DNA from: Rhizobium leguminosarum bv. trifolii WSM2297
GTDB lineage: Bacteria > Pseudomonadota > Alphaproteobacteria > Rhizobiales > Rhizobiaceae
Reading direction: 5' to 3'
Assembly: GCF_000271845.1 (NCBI RefSeq)
Contig: NZ_JH719395.1
Location: 1,608,146-1,672,145, forward strand
DNA length: 64,000 nucleotides
In this document: positions 51,301 to 59,417 of the stretch, piece after piece
How the letters are laid out: each line of letters starts with the position of its first letter
How positions within the stretch are numbered: the stretch's first letter is position 1
Made by a program: the position numbers and the translations under genes
Notes under the pieces: generated by a model
Databases searched by the model: none
Told to the model about the DNA's origin: nothing
What the model saw: the letters and a program-made list of their open reading frames with translations, nothing else

Positions 51301-52102
51301 CGAGATCACGCCCGATCTGAAGGGCGAATATGCGCTGTTCGCCACGCGCCTGGAGGGCGACGGCATCGATATCAGCCGGCTGGAGCCGCGTTTCGGCCTT
51401 GCTTGGGCGCCCGTCCAGAACCATTGGCTGCGCGCCGCCTTCATGCGCCAGAGCCTCGATACCGGCGTTGCAACCCTTGCCCCGATCGGCATCCTCGGCT
51501 TGCAGCCAAACCAGTTCTCGGTCGGCATCGAAGGCTACACCGATACGGTAGCGCTGCAATGGGATGCCGAATGGACCGACCGCTTCTTCACTTCGGTCGA
51601 GTACCAGCATCAGGAACTGCATGATTTCTCGATCGATTTTCCGCTGATCTCGCTTCCCTCGGATACCAGCCTGCCAATCTCACGCGGTAGCATCGATCGC
51701 GCTGCCGTCACCGCCAACGTCGCGCTCGGCAACGGTTTCGGCCTTTCGGCCACCTACGCCTATATGGATTCGGAAAACAGGGATCCGCTTGAGCCGATCT
51801 ATGGCGGCCCCCTTCCTTTCATACCGCAGAATTCCGGGCAGATTGCGCTGACCTGGGTCAATGAAGCCAAGGTCAAGGCAACGGTTGCCGCCAACTATAT
51901 CGGCGAGCGCGACGGCGATCGGTTCGGCACGAAACTCGACGATTACTGGAGCCTCGACGCCCACTTGATCTGGGAACCATTCGACAAGCGCATGGCGCTG
52001 GAGGCATCCGCCTATAATCTGCTCGACGAAGATTTCGAGATCACGCCGGGCGTGCCCGGCTGGGGCCGCGCCTTCAAGGGCACGCTCAAAGTCCGCTTCT
52101 GA
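48344..52102 (+). CDS. FecR-TPR-outer-membrane beta-barrel protein
   Basis: A 1252-residue envelope protein. A signal peptide (about 1-28, ending PPAMA) is followed by a FecR domain (about 65-185: DVLRTNANGQLAIVFSDHTQ, IRGTDWTMTVEG, LEGRVALSNPQGSVEV). Then come about eight TPR-type repeats (about 270-610: LDPNHPIALAARAAYKAGY, LDPQDPVPHANLAILYLDQS). The C-terminal half (about 640-1252) alternates like a TonB-receptor-type barrel and ends in a terminal phenylalanine (TLKVRF). No TonB box or plug domain is seen. ATG at 48344 begins the signal peptide; the ribosome site (GAGG) is weak. The stop overlaps the cyclase start (TGATG), so both are co-translated and probably work together. Confidence 0.8.
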   Translation: MRGHSKHIFRAGVALALALPGFAPPAMAEPLQRATPVAGSVIARKTGEEVRFIDVSNWRVVDINQDLLTGDVLRTNANGQLAIVFSDHTQVRLGRNSSLQVKKMAATGDTTLELQSGTIWARAERGGQGLTVETPAAAAAIRGTDWTMTVEGSKTSMIVLEGRVALSNPQGSVEVNEGEGAVATIGQAPRKLVIVTPDDREQMLFYLNLRDGFGLMPTSPLPAGRMADERRRLLALPPERRTTEDWLVLAEVQSAFDGRQVAAATLQEVRRRKLTSAQKARADLIDATIAGSEKRYDDAARLFASAMPHLDPARRSMAQYGGYFARSLADPAHVEKPPSEAVGPYGAIMQAYTAGFLENPRAAIDIIRQAEKRFPDDPTLPAIRAQLAQLIDDREQMQQAVDRALALDPNHPIALAARAAYKAGYKSDIDGALADLNRAIELAPGASGSLNSMGLLQSARDANGEAEAAFLKAIALDPQDPVPHANLAILYLDQSRMKDAKREIDAALAADPGFDIALLARGRYYLQTGERDKALDDLLAASTANPAHSQSQLMLAAAHYEKGDRIPSEQALDNADRLDKNDPVIPAFRTAVDIDDYDAEGAIRNAQEFLRRSRARGGDYSALGANASAGSTLNDAFRLQGLDAWGRYYGDAVFDPFKGSGYIDQSIKGSIFPFVNATSFSDDNVIQNRGNASSYSSFIQGLLLSPHMLSGRSRSASLFEVPFIEGSLGGGINSVDGHTRRIGEAEIQGYSNATIPISFYGNLTWEELALDGDYRDVGGYATDNKLLSANGYLTATVTPDDRVVTFVNHGKNDGTLNAQSESTALTDLLIFGGVPIRTIDLPLYTDRRDVIERTNAGVGWSHTFGYENILNGALLYSESKSQTTSALRFDDSLLLGLPDPDIIPFLDTSEDLSSRTYIAALSHSIGSGPLTWRYGIEGGWVDSSVTTFSRLHELVPLVPIFPEITDGPDTFSNRVNIGRAYVDVLHEITPDLKGEYALFATRLEGDGIDISRLEPRFGLAWAPVQNHWLRAAFMRQSLDTGVATLAPIGILGLQPNQFSVGIEGYTDTVALQWDAEWTDRFFTSVEYQHQELHDFSIDFPLISLPSDTSLPISRGSIDRAAVTANVALGNGFGLSATYAYMDSENRDPLEPIYGGPLPFIPQNSGQIALTWVNEAKVKATVAANYIGERDGDRFGTKLDDYWSLDAHLIWEPFDKRMALEASAYNLLDEDFEITPGVPGWGRAFKGTLKVRF

Positions 52103-54072
52103 TGCGGGTGCGGGACAAGCCTCGGCAGGCCAGGCAGATCAGGAGCCGGCATCTGAGGCTGCTGGTGCTGTCGCTGACCACGCTGATCGCCATTTCGCTG
52201 CTGTCGCGCCTGCCCGCCTGGTCGCTGCTGGAACTCAGAAGCTTCGACTATCTCTCGACCGTCGACGATCCCCGTCCGCCCGCGGACGGGCCCGTCATCG
52301 TTGCGATCGATGAGCCTTCGCTTGCCGATATCAATGCGCAATGGCCTTGGCCGCGCAGCCTGCATGCCGCGCTCGTGAACCAGCTGCGTGCGGCCGGCGC
52401 CCGCGTCATCGGCCTCGACATCATCATGGCCGAACCCTCTAACTCCGACAACGACGCGGCGATCGCCAAGGCGGTCGGCCCGGATGTCGTGCTCGCCGGC
52501 GATGAAACGCTGATCGAAACACCGCAGGCGTCGCAGCTGATCCGTGCCACACCGCTGCCGCAGCTGACGCAAGCGGGTGCTGTGACCGGCATCGCCTCGA
52601 TCGATCTCAGCGGCGATGGCATGTTCCGGCGCATTCCGGGCTATGAGGACGGCTTTGCCGCCATGCTGATGAAGGCGGCGTCGGGAGCAGCAAACGCGGA
52701 CTTGCCGGCCGGCCGGCTTATCCAATCCTTCGGCCCGGCCCGCAGCTATCCCACCGTCTCCTATTACCAGGCGCTCGATCCTGAGAATTTGCTGCCGCCG
52801 GGTTATTTCAAGGGCCGCGTCGTTCTCGTCGGCCTCAGCCTGCAGAATGCGCCCGCGATCGACAAGGGGGGTGTCGATGCCTTTGCGACACCCTATACCG
52901 TCCACACCGGCAAGCTCGTCTCCGGTGTCGAGATTCAGGCGACGATCTATGACAATATCCGCGCGGGCCTGTCGATCGCGGAAGCCCGCCTGCCGACGGT
53001 TGCCGCCTGCATCCTGATATCGGTGCTGCTGGCCGCCACAACCGTCTGGCGCTCGACGGGATGGCTGACGATCGTGACCAGCGCGGCGGCCCTCCTCGCC
53101 TTCGCGGCCGTCAGCTTTGCCGGCATCCGGCTTGCCCATGTCTTCGTCTCGCCGCTCGGGCCCACGATCGCTTATATCTCGGTCGTCTTCGGCCAAGCCG
53201 CCTTCGATTATGCCGAGGAGCGCCGCAACAAGCGCCAGATCATCCGCGCCTTCGCCCAGTATATCTCGCCCGATCTCGTGAAGCGGCTGTCGAACGACCC
53301 CTCGCAGCTGAAGCTCGGCGGCGAGCGGCGCACGCTCTCGGTGCTATTTTCCGATGTGCGGGGGTTCACCACCATTGCCGAGACGCTGAAGGACGATCCG
53401 GAGCAACTGACCGGCCTGATCAACCGGCTGCTGACGCCGCTCTCCGACGTGGTGATGGATCACGGCGGCACGATCGACAAATATATGGGCGACTGCATCA
53501 TGGCTTTCTGGAATGCGCCGCTCGACGATCCCGACCACGCGCTTCACGCCGTGCGCGCCTCACTCGCCATGCAGGCGGCGATTTCGAGGTTGAATACCCA
53601 GCTGGAGCGGGAGGCGGCCACACTTGGCCGCAAGCCGCACGTCTTGAAGATGGGCGTCGGCATCAACACCGGCGAATGCATCGTCGGCAACATGGGCTCG
53701 ACCCGCCGCTTCGATTATTCCTGCCTTGGCGACAGCGTCAACCTTGCCTCCCGCCTCGAAGGCGCTTCGAAGAATTACGGCGTAGCGCTCCTGCTCGGTG
53801 AGGAAACCGCAAGGCTCGTCGCCGACACCTACACCGTCGTCGAACTCGACCGCATCATCGTCAAAGGCCGCACCGTCCCCTCACCCGTCTTCACCGTCGT
53901 GCACAAGGCCGACGCAGAAGCGCTCACCGCCCACCAGGCCTTCATCGAGGCGAAGTATGCCGGGACGCTGGTGCCGTTGGATGTGGTCTTCGACAGACTG
54001 GCCGCGGATATTCCCGAACTTTCCGGCTATTATGCGATCGTCAGGGACGCGCTGACCGAAGGCGGAGAATGA
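52102..54072 (+). CDS. CHASE2-domain class III nucleotide cyclase
   Basis: A 656-residue membrane cyclase. It has one N-terminal helix (about 19-36), a periplasmic CHASE2 sensor (about 45-300: FDYLSTVDDPRPP, IVAIDEPSLADINAQWPWPR, GLDIIMAEPSNSDND), then three membrane helices (about 300-370). A class III catalytic domain follows (about 405-590) with metal aspartates in LFSDVRGFT and YMGDCIMAFWN. The lysine in TIDKYMGD is the purine-type recognition residue, and CLGDSVNLASRLEG carries the Asn/Arg. cAMP is the most likely product. The start codon overlaps the preceding gene's stop by one base. The periplasmic CHASE2 is placed to contact the FecR/TPR part of that protein. Confidence 0.9.
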   Translation: MRVRDKPRQARQIRSRHLRLLVLSLTTLIAISLLSRLPAWSLLELRSFDYLSTVDDPRPPADGPVIVAIDEPSLADINAQWPWPRSLHAALVNQLRAAGARVIGLDIIMAEPSNSDNDAAIAKAVGPDVVLAGDETLIETPQASQLIRATPLPQLTQAGAVTGIASIDLSGDGMFRRIPGYEDGFAAMLMKAASGAANADLPAGRLIQSFGPARSYPTVSYYQALDPENLLPPGYFKGRVVLVGLSLQNAPAIDKGGVDAFATPYTVHTGKLVSGVEIQATIYDNIRAGLSIAEARLPTVAACILISVLLAATTVWRSTGWLTIVTSAAALLAFAAVSFAGIRLAHVFVSPLGPTIAYISVVFGQAAFDYAEERRNKRQIIRAFAQYISPDLVKRLSNDPSQLKLGGERRTLSVLFSDVRGFTTIAETLKDDPEQLTGLINRLLTPLSDVVMDHGGTIDKYMGDCIMAFWNAPLDDPDHALHAVRASLAMQAAISRLNTQLEREAATLGRKPHVLKMGVGINTGECIVGNMGSTRRFDYSCLGDSVNLASRLEGASKNYGVALLLGEETARLVADTYTVVELDRIIVKGRTVPSPVFTVVHKADAEALTAHQAFIEAKYAGTLVPLDVVFDRLAADIPELSGYYAIVRDALTEGGE

Positions 54073-54109
54073 CGGATCTGCAGGGCGGGGTTCACGCAAC
54101 CGGAGGATC

Positions 54110-54460
54110 TCAATCGCCTGTAATCGACTGCTTCTCGATGTCAAACCCATAGGCCCGCTGCACGAGCGCAACGCGAATTTCATATCGGGAATACCAATCT
54201 TGGCGTCCTCGACGCTGTGCCTCGACGTGATCGACGACGGACTTCCAATTGCGGATGCTTCCTTCGTCCTTCCAGTAAGAGATCAATATCCCGAAGCCAT
54301 CTGCTCCGCGGGCACTTTCGAAACCAAGATAGCCCGGCTGTCGACTTGCGAGTTCGGTCATTGCATAACCCATCTCACCGTAACCGTCGGCTATATCGGT
54401 TCGCTGAGACGTAAAGCTCACCATGTAGTATGGAGGTTCCGGTAGAGAAGAAATGCGCAT
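54110..54460 (-). CDS. antibiotic biosynthesis monooxygenase (ABM)-fold protein
   Basis: A 116-residue ferredoxin-like-fold protein with PPYYMVSFTSQRTDI and GYLGFESARGADGFGILISYW, typical of the YgiN/ABM group. Such proteins are usually dimeric and either oxidise small aromatic compounds without cofactor or bind haem. No haem-ligand pattern is evident. It is convergent with the cyclase gene and appears independent. Confidence 0.8.
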   Translation of the reverse strand: MRISSLPEPPYYMVSFTSQRTDIADGYGEMGYAMTELASRQPGYLGFESARGADGFGILISYWKDEGSIRNWKSVVDHVEAQRRGRQDWYSRYEIRVALVQRAYGFDIEKQSITGD

Positions 54461-54597
54461 TCAGCATCTCGCTTGTAGTCAATAGCAATTCGATCACACT
54501 CTCAGAGAGTGCAGGCGTATTCAAGCGCTACCAAGCCGAGCCGTCAGCAGATGGCGCGAAAGAAACCATAGCAGGGCATTCGGTGTGAGCGTTGCTA

Positions 54598-55134
54598 TCA
54601 GATCCTACGTTCATCAATCGCATAGAGGTTGGTCGGCGCGTCATGGAGCATGACCTCGCGTTCAAAACGGAAGCCGCATTTCTCAAGAACCTGTTTTGAC
54701 GCGGCGTTGGCCGAGCGGACCAACCCGATCTCACGGTCCACATGTAAGTCGTCAAAGGCAAAGGCCAGGGATTCTCTGACCAGTTCTGTGGCATAGCCCC
54801 GCCCCCAGCTTTCGGGCTGCAGATGATAGGAAAGATTGAGGCCATCGAAATCTCGGGAAATGGTCACGCCGCCGAAACCGATCAGCGCCCCCTCCGTCTC
54901 GACCGCCCAGCGCCCGAAGCCGTGCTCTTTCCAATGCTTGATATCGCGCGCAAGCCGCGCCGCACTTTCTTCCGGCGAGTCCGGCCGGGGCACGGGCCGA
55001 TGCGCGACCAGTTCCGGACGTGAAAAAAGTTCGGCCAGGAAATGAATGTCCGCTGGCTGAGGAATTCTGAGCCTCAACCTCGTCGTCTGCCTCGGCGCCG
55101 GCGACGCAGCGCCATGGAACTCCTTTTCGCGCAT
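54598..55134 (-). CDS. RimJ/RimL-type GNAT acetyltransferase
   Basis: A 178-residue acetyltransferase. Motifs: TTRLRLRIPQPADIHFLAEL at the start, the GFGGVTISRD core strand, the acetyl-CoA loop in YHLQPESWGRGYATELVRES and the SANAASKQVLEKCGFRFERE closing motif. It belongs to the group that acetylates protein N-termini or small amines; the substrate is not known. Lies alone between the ABM and TetR genes. Confidence 0.87.
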   Translation of the reverse strand: MREKEFHGAASPAPRQTTRLRLRIPQPADIHFLAELFSRPELVAHRPVPRPDSPEESAARLARDIKHWKEHGFGRWAVETEGALIGFGGVTISRDFDGLNLSYHLQPESWGRGYATELVRESLAFAFDDLHVDREIGLVRSANAASKQVLEKCGFRFEREVMLHDAPTNLYAIDERRI

Positions 55135-55216
55135 CTCTCATCCAATTCCGGAAACCGCTATATGAATATCCGGACGTCACGCCTCGACGAGCCTCAGCTT
55201 ATCATTGTCCGACGCC

Positions 55217-55804
55217 CTAGCGACCGATTGCCCGCAGCCTCGCAACTTCAGGGGCAACGACTGCGATGAAAAGCCCGGGATCGCCAAGCGCCCTCGCCGA
55301 GAGCATCGCCCCATGAACCGAGGCCATCAGCATTTGCGCTTGCTCTTCCGGCCGCTTGTCCAACTGGAACTGGCCCTGCTCGACCCCGTCCTGTAGCACT
55401 GAGCTAAGCCATGCCGCGAGACCCTGGAAATGGGCGCGGACAGGGGAGGCAACCTCGTCCGGCAGCATCTGCATTTCGCTGGCAAGCATCGCGCAGACGC
55501 AGAAGGGCCGCGAGGCGTCGCGAATGCATGTGTTCCAATAGCCGATATAGAATTGCAGCTGATCGGCCGGGCTTGCGGCCTGCTCGCGCACCGACTGCAG
55601 ACCCGCCTGCGCCTGGTTGATGTAGCGCTCCACCAGCGCCGCGACCAGCTCGGCCTTGGTCGGAAAATGATGGTGGATGCTCGCTTTCCTGATACCGATC
55701 GCAGCCGAGATGTCGGCATAGCTGAAGCCGTTATAGCCTCCTGCCACGATGAGCGACTGCGCGATGTCGAGGATTTTGTCGGACGTCGAAGCCATTGATT
55801 TCAT
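55217..55804 (-). CDS. TetR-family repressor
   Basis: A 195-residue repressor with the TetR helix-turn-helix near the N-terminus (GGYNGFSYADISAAIGIRKASIHHHFPTK, about 22-50) and an all-helical ligand domain. It is divergent from a small membrane protein gene. The 140-bp gap contains two nearly identical palindromes that fit its operators, one just upstream of each gene. Start at 55804; an ATG three codons later is possible. Confidence 0.88.
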   Translation of the reverse strand: MKSMASTSDKILDIAQSLIVAGGYNGFSYADISAAIGIRKASIHHHFPTKAELVAALVERYINQAQAGLQSVREQAASPADQLQFYIGYWNTCIRDASRPFCVCAMLASEMQMLPDEVASPVRAHFQGLAAWLSSVLQDGVEQGQFQLDKRPEEQAQMLMASVHGAMLSARALGDPGLFIAVVAPEVARLRAIGR

Positions 55805-55811
55805 AACGTCG

Positions 55812-55830
55812 CCTACCTTCTGGTAGGCAG
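55812..55830. promoter_or_regulatory. TetR operator candidate, site A
   Basis: CCTACC-TTCT-GGTAGG followed by CAG. It starts 8 bases upstream of the tetR ATG. Sixteen of eighteen bases (CTACCTTCTGGTAGGCAG) match site B. Confidence 0.7.
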
Positions 55831-55904
55831 ATTGTCAAGCCTCTCACTGCATCACGGCTATCACAACAAAGTGTGCGGACGGCGCGTTGACTCCACCTTT
55901 CTAT

Positions 55905-55922
55905 CTACCTACTAGTAGGCAG
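55905..55922. promoter_or_regulatory. TetR operator candidate, site B
   Basis: CTACCTACTAGTAGGCAG with the perfect 12-bp palindrome CCTACTAGTAGG at 55908-55919. It lies 23 bases upstream of the membrane protein start, in a position to block its promoter. Confidence 0.7.
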
Positions 55923-55944
55923 GCAAATCATAAGGAATCTCCCG

Positions 55945-56502
55945 ATGCAAACTCCAGCCTCCTTCCAGTCCAACTGGCTGAGATCCTATTATTTCACCCG
56001 CGCCGCCTTCTCGATGGTCTGGATTGCCGCCGCCATCCTCCTTGCCGGGCAGCCACGCGCCGTGGCCTTTCTGCTGGTGGCCTATCCCTTGTGGGATGCG
56101 CTCGCCAATCTGATCGATGCCCGGGTGAACGGCGGCCTGCAGGCCAACCCGTCTCAGACGCTGAATGTCGCGGTCAGCACCGTCACGGCACTCGCCGTCA
56201 TCATCGCGCTCAGCAATAGCACCTACGCGGTCCTCGCCGTGTTCGGGGCTTGGGCGATCCTCTCGGGCCTGTTGCAGCTCAATACCGGCGTGAGGCGCTG
56301 GCGCACCTACGGCGCCCAATGGGTGATGATCCTGAGCGGTGCGCAATCGGCCCTTGCCGGTGGCTTCATGATCAGCCAGTCGTTTGCCGCCACCGCGCCG
56401 ACGATCCTCGATATCTTGCCCTATGCCGGGTTCGGCGCCTTCTACTTCCTGTTGTCCTCGATCTGGCTCGTCGTCGCAGCCCGCCGCAAGGCACATGCAT
56501 AG
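55945..56502 (+). CDS. DUF308-like integral membrane protein
   Basis: A 185-residue protein with about six short hydrophobic helices paired in three hairpins (YYFTRAAFSMVWIAAAILLA, AVAFLLVAYPLWDAL, TYAVLAVFGAWAILSGLLQL). This is the HdeD/DUF308 pattern of small membrane proteins often tied to stress or export. Regulated with good likelihood by the divergent TetR protein through site B at 55905-55922. Substrate or role not known. Confidence 0.75.
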   Translation: MQTPASFQSNWLRSYYFTRAAFSMVWIAAAILLAGQPRAVAFLLVAYPLWDALANLIDARVNGGLQANPSQTLNVAVSTVTALAVIIALSNSTYAVLAVFGAWAILSGLLQLNTGVRRWRTYGAQWVMILSGAQSALAGGFMISQSFAATAPTILDILPYAGFGAFYFLLSSIWLVVAARRKAHA

Positions 56503-56666
56503 GCGCTGCCCGGTCCGCGCGGCGGCGATCCGAAGTATTGCCGCCGCCGCTCATTCCTATGCTCTCGGCCCCATGCTCTCGGCGGAGATTTGCGGGAGAC
56601 GACCACCTTCTTTCGCGCTATGAAGGGTGATCGCAGTTCCTGCCCATAGACCCCGAGGTCACCCCC

Positions 56667-57647
56667 ATGGCTTTGAAAGTTCTCTTCATTGGCGGCACCG
56701 GCCAAATCTCCTATCCATGCGTCGAACGCGCCATTGCCGCGGGCCATCATGTCAGCGTCTTCAATCGCGGCTTGCGAAGCGCCGCCTTGCCTGCCGGGGT
56801 AACCTCGATCGTCGGGGAGCTCGGATCGAGCGCCTATGCCGATCTCGCCAAGGCCAATTGTGATGTCGTCTGCCAGTTCATCGCCTTCACGCCGGATCAG
56901 GTTGGGCGCGACATCGAGGTATTCTCAGGCCATTGCGGCCAGTACATCTTCATCTCCTCGGCCTCGGTCTATGAAAAACCGCCGCGTCACTACGTGATCA
57001 CCGAGGAGACGCCGGCGATCAATCCCTACTGGCCCTATAGCCAGGCGAAGATCGCCTGCGAGGAACTGCTCCAGAAATCCGGCAACCTCGGCTGGACGAT
57101 CGTCCGCCCCAGCCACACCGTCCGCACCGGCCTGCCGATCATGATGGGCGACGCGGACGTCATGGCGAGACGCATGCTGGATGGCGAGCCTATCATTGTC
57201 GCGGGCGACGGCCACACGCCCTGGACGCTCACCCGCTCAGTCGATCTCGCCGTGCCTTTCGTCGGCCTTTTCGGCAAGCAAGCAGCGCTGAACGAGATTT
57301 TCCACATCACCTCCGACCGCGCCCATACCTGGGACGACATCCAGAAGACCATCGCCAGACTGCTCGGCGTCGAGGCGAAGATCGTCCACGTGCCGACCGA
57401 CACGCTAATCCGGTACAATCCGGAATGGATCGGCCCTCTCCTTGGCGACAAGGCCTGGACGGCCATTTTCGACAACTCCAAGGTCAAGCGCGTGGCGGGC
57501 GATTTCACCTGCGCCGAGAGCCTGGATGAAATCCTGGCCGACTCGATCATGCACCTCAAGCAGCGCATGGCGAAGAGCCGCCCGCCGCGGGGTGAACTGG
57601 ATGCTCTGGTCGACAGGATTTGCGCGGAGCAAGGTGCTCTCGGCTAG
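56667..57647 (+). CDS. NAD-dependent epimerase/dehydratase (extended SDR)
   Basis: A 326-residue Rossmann-fold enzyme. The cofactor motif is FIGGTGQISYP near the N-terminus and the active-site YSQAK (PYWPYSQAKIACEEL) carries the Tyr and Lys. Serines of FISSASVYE complete the extended SDR site. It probably acts on a nucleotide sugar or a similar substrate. Unlike the SDR at 44859, the catalytic tyrosine is present. It has no operon partner. Confidence 0.85.
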   Translation: MALKVLFIGGTGQISYPCVERAIAAGHHVSVFNRGLRSAALPAGVTSIVGELGSSAYADLAKANCDVVCQFIAFTPDQVGRDIEVFSGHCGQYIFISSASVYEKPPRHYVITEETPAINPYWPYSQAKIACEELLQKSGNLGWTIVRPSHTVRTGLPIMMGDADVMARRMLDGEPIIVAGDGHTPWTLTRSVDLAVPFVGLFGKQAALNEIFHITSDRAHTWDDIQKTIARLLGVEAKIVHVPTDTLIRYNPEWIGPLLGDKAWTAIFDNSKVKRVAGDFTCAESLDEILADSIMHLKQRMAKSRPPRGELDALVDRICAEQGALG

Positions 57648-57729
57648 GCATATTTTCCAAGGCAGCGCACCTGCAGATGCGCCACTGCGTCGCTTGAACG
57701 ACCGATTTGGAAAGTACCGGCGGCTTACG

Positions 57730-58170
57730 TCAGTTCTTTATCACGTTGATATTGACGGTTACGTCCTTGATGGTTCCTTCGCCGTAGGACACTCTGACCT
57801 TATACATATCCTTTCCAGAGTATCCGCTGTTGGACGTATAATATTCGGACACGCCAGGAGATTTCCTGGAATTGCACCTGATCTGCGGGGCACCTGTCGG
57901 GTAATGTGAAGAAATCTTTTCGTTAACGAATTCAACCGAACCGTGCGCCGGGGCTTGCACCAACTTTATCTTCGCCATCGTCGCCGCGGTGCAATCCGCA
58001 TTCAAATTGTAAGACTGGCCCATTTTTGTCCGCTCGCCACTGACGGCGCGACTGTGATCCGCGGAAACCTGGACACCATTCTTGGTAGTGACACATCCGG
58101 AAAGACCTAAAGTTACGGAAAGTATGGGCATTAGAATATGGCTTGCTCTGAAAAATCGCGCCCCCGGCAT
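57730..58170 (-). CDS. putative lipoprotein, unknown function
   Basis: A 146-residue protein with a lipoprotein signal ending in the lipobox LSGC (about residue 25), then a mature part predicted as beta-rich (HGSVEFVNEKISSHYPTGAP, VRVSYGEGTIKDVTVNINV). The gene and its flanks (about 57650-58360) are clearly more AT-rich than the neighbourhood, with different codon choice, suggesting recent acquisition. I do not recognise the family. Start may be at the first ATG or at MPILSVTLG. Confidence 0.65.
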   Translation of the reverse strand: MPGARFFRASHILMPILSVTLGLSGCVTTKNGVQVSADHSRAVSGERTKMGQSYNLNADCTAATMAKIKLVQAPAHGSVEFVNEKISSHYPTGAPQIRCNSRKSPGVSEYYTSNSGYSGKDMYKVRVSYGEGTIKDVTVNINVIKN

Positions 58171-58359
58171 TCTTCTTTCATCCTCTGGTTTTAATAATAT
58201 TACAATTCAGCTTTAACCAACTGGCAGGGTATTGCAATGGCGCGAGCCGTTCACTTGCTCGCTGTCCTAAAGAGATGGCATGACCACTGACTGCAACCGA
58301 TGGGAAGCAGAATTGTGATGGAGGCTGCACACTGGAAGCTTCCGACCAGTACCAGCAAA

Positions 58360-59250
58360 TCAACTCGCCAAAGTCAGCCCGCCATACCGGCTGATTTCAT
58401 TCTCGATCTCGGCGACCAGCGTATCGAGCGCCGGATTTCGCGCCTTTCGGGCGCGGCGCACGACATAGGCCAAGGCGGGAGGCGCCGGCAGGTGGTTGGT
58501 GATGATCTCCATCTCAGGGCGGAGGTGGCGCCCGTTGAGAAGCGCCACGCCAAGGGCCGAGGTGACGGCCGAGACGATGCCGGCGGCGCTTGCGCATTCG
58601 AAGACCGTTTCGAGCAGCGTATCGCCATCCTGGCCGATATCGAGCGCCCATTGGCGGTAGAAGCATTCGTCGTCGAAGGACAGGAAAGGGATGGGGCCAC
58701 CCGGCGGCAGAACGAGATCCGGATGCTTCACCCAGTAGAGCTGCTCGCGGAAAAGCACGGTGTCGGTCGGGCGAACCTCGTGGGCAAAGATCTGCACGAT
58801 TGCGGCGTCGAGTTCTCCCCGCTCCAGCATCGCCCTCAGCACCAGGCTCATCCTGACCTTGGTGCGCACGGCGACATCGGGATGCAGCCGTCGAAACCGG
58901 CCCAATATCCGGGCCAGATCGCTGCAGGTCGTATCCTCGGTCAGCCCCAGCGCGATGCGCCCGGCGAGTGGCGTTTTCGTCAGGCTGAGAAGCGCTTCGT
59001 CATGCAGGCCGAGGATGCGTTCGGCATAATCGAGCAAATCCTCGCCGGCAGCGGTAAACATCGGCGCTCCCGGCCTGCGGCTCAGCAGGTCGCAATCGAG
59101 GCTAGTCTCCAGCCGCTTGATCTTGTGGCTGACGGCCGATTGCGACAGGCCGAGCGCCTCGGCGGCGCGGGTGATCCCGCCGTGGCGGCGAACGGACCAC
59201 AGGACGCGCAGCGCGTCTATTTCCAATCGTCGACTGTTGAGTTCCGTCAC
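58360..59250 (-). CDS. LysR-family transcriptional regulator
   Basis: A 296-residue regulator with the LysR HTH (LRVLWSVRRHGGITRAAEAL ... LSQSAVSHKIKRLETSLDC) and an effector domain. GTG start with GAGGG upstream. It is divergent from an EamA-type transporter gene 168 bp away, the usual arrangement for a LysR regulator and a metabolite exporter. Confidence 0.88.
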   Translation of the reverse strand: MTELNSRRLEIDALRVLWSVRRHGGITRAAEALGLSQSAVSHKIKRLETSLDCDLLSRRPGAPMFTAAGEDLLDYAERILGLHDEALLSLTKTPLAGRIALGLTEDTTCSDLARILGRFRRLHPDVAVRTKVRMSLVLRAMLERGELDAAIVQIFAHEVRPTDTVLFREQLYWVKHPDLVLPPGGPIPFLSFDDECFYRQWALDIGQDGDTLLETVFECASAAGIVSAVTSALGVALLNGRHLRPEMEIITNHLPAPPALAYVVRRARKARNPALDTLVAEIENEISRYGGLTLAS

Positions 59251-59417
59251 GAGAAGCCCTCGGCTGACTGTATTGCCAAGCTATGCATGGAGGCCGTGAC
59301 GCTTGCAAGCCACCATCGACAAATAGGCAGATGTGTCATATCGCGATCGAAATTTGTCATGTGCGATGCCGTTCCGCTTGGCCTATGGCTCAACGAACTT
59401 ATCAAATAGAGCATCCC

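Noticed and set aside
47676..54072. Canonical Pycsar defence operon
   Set aside because: The cyclase is membrane-bound with CHASE2, has a purine-type lysine, and is neither adjacent to nor co-directional with the PycTM-like gene. Only the effector resemblance is kept.
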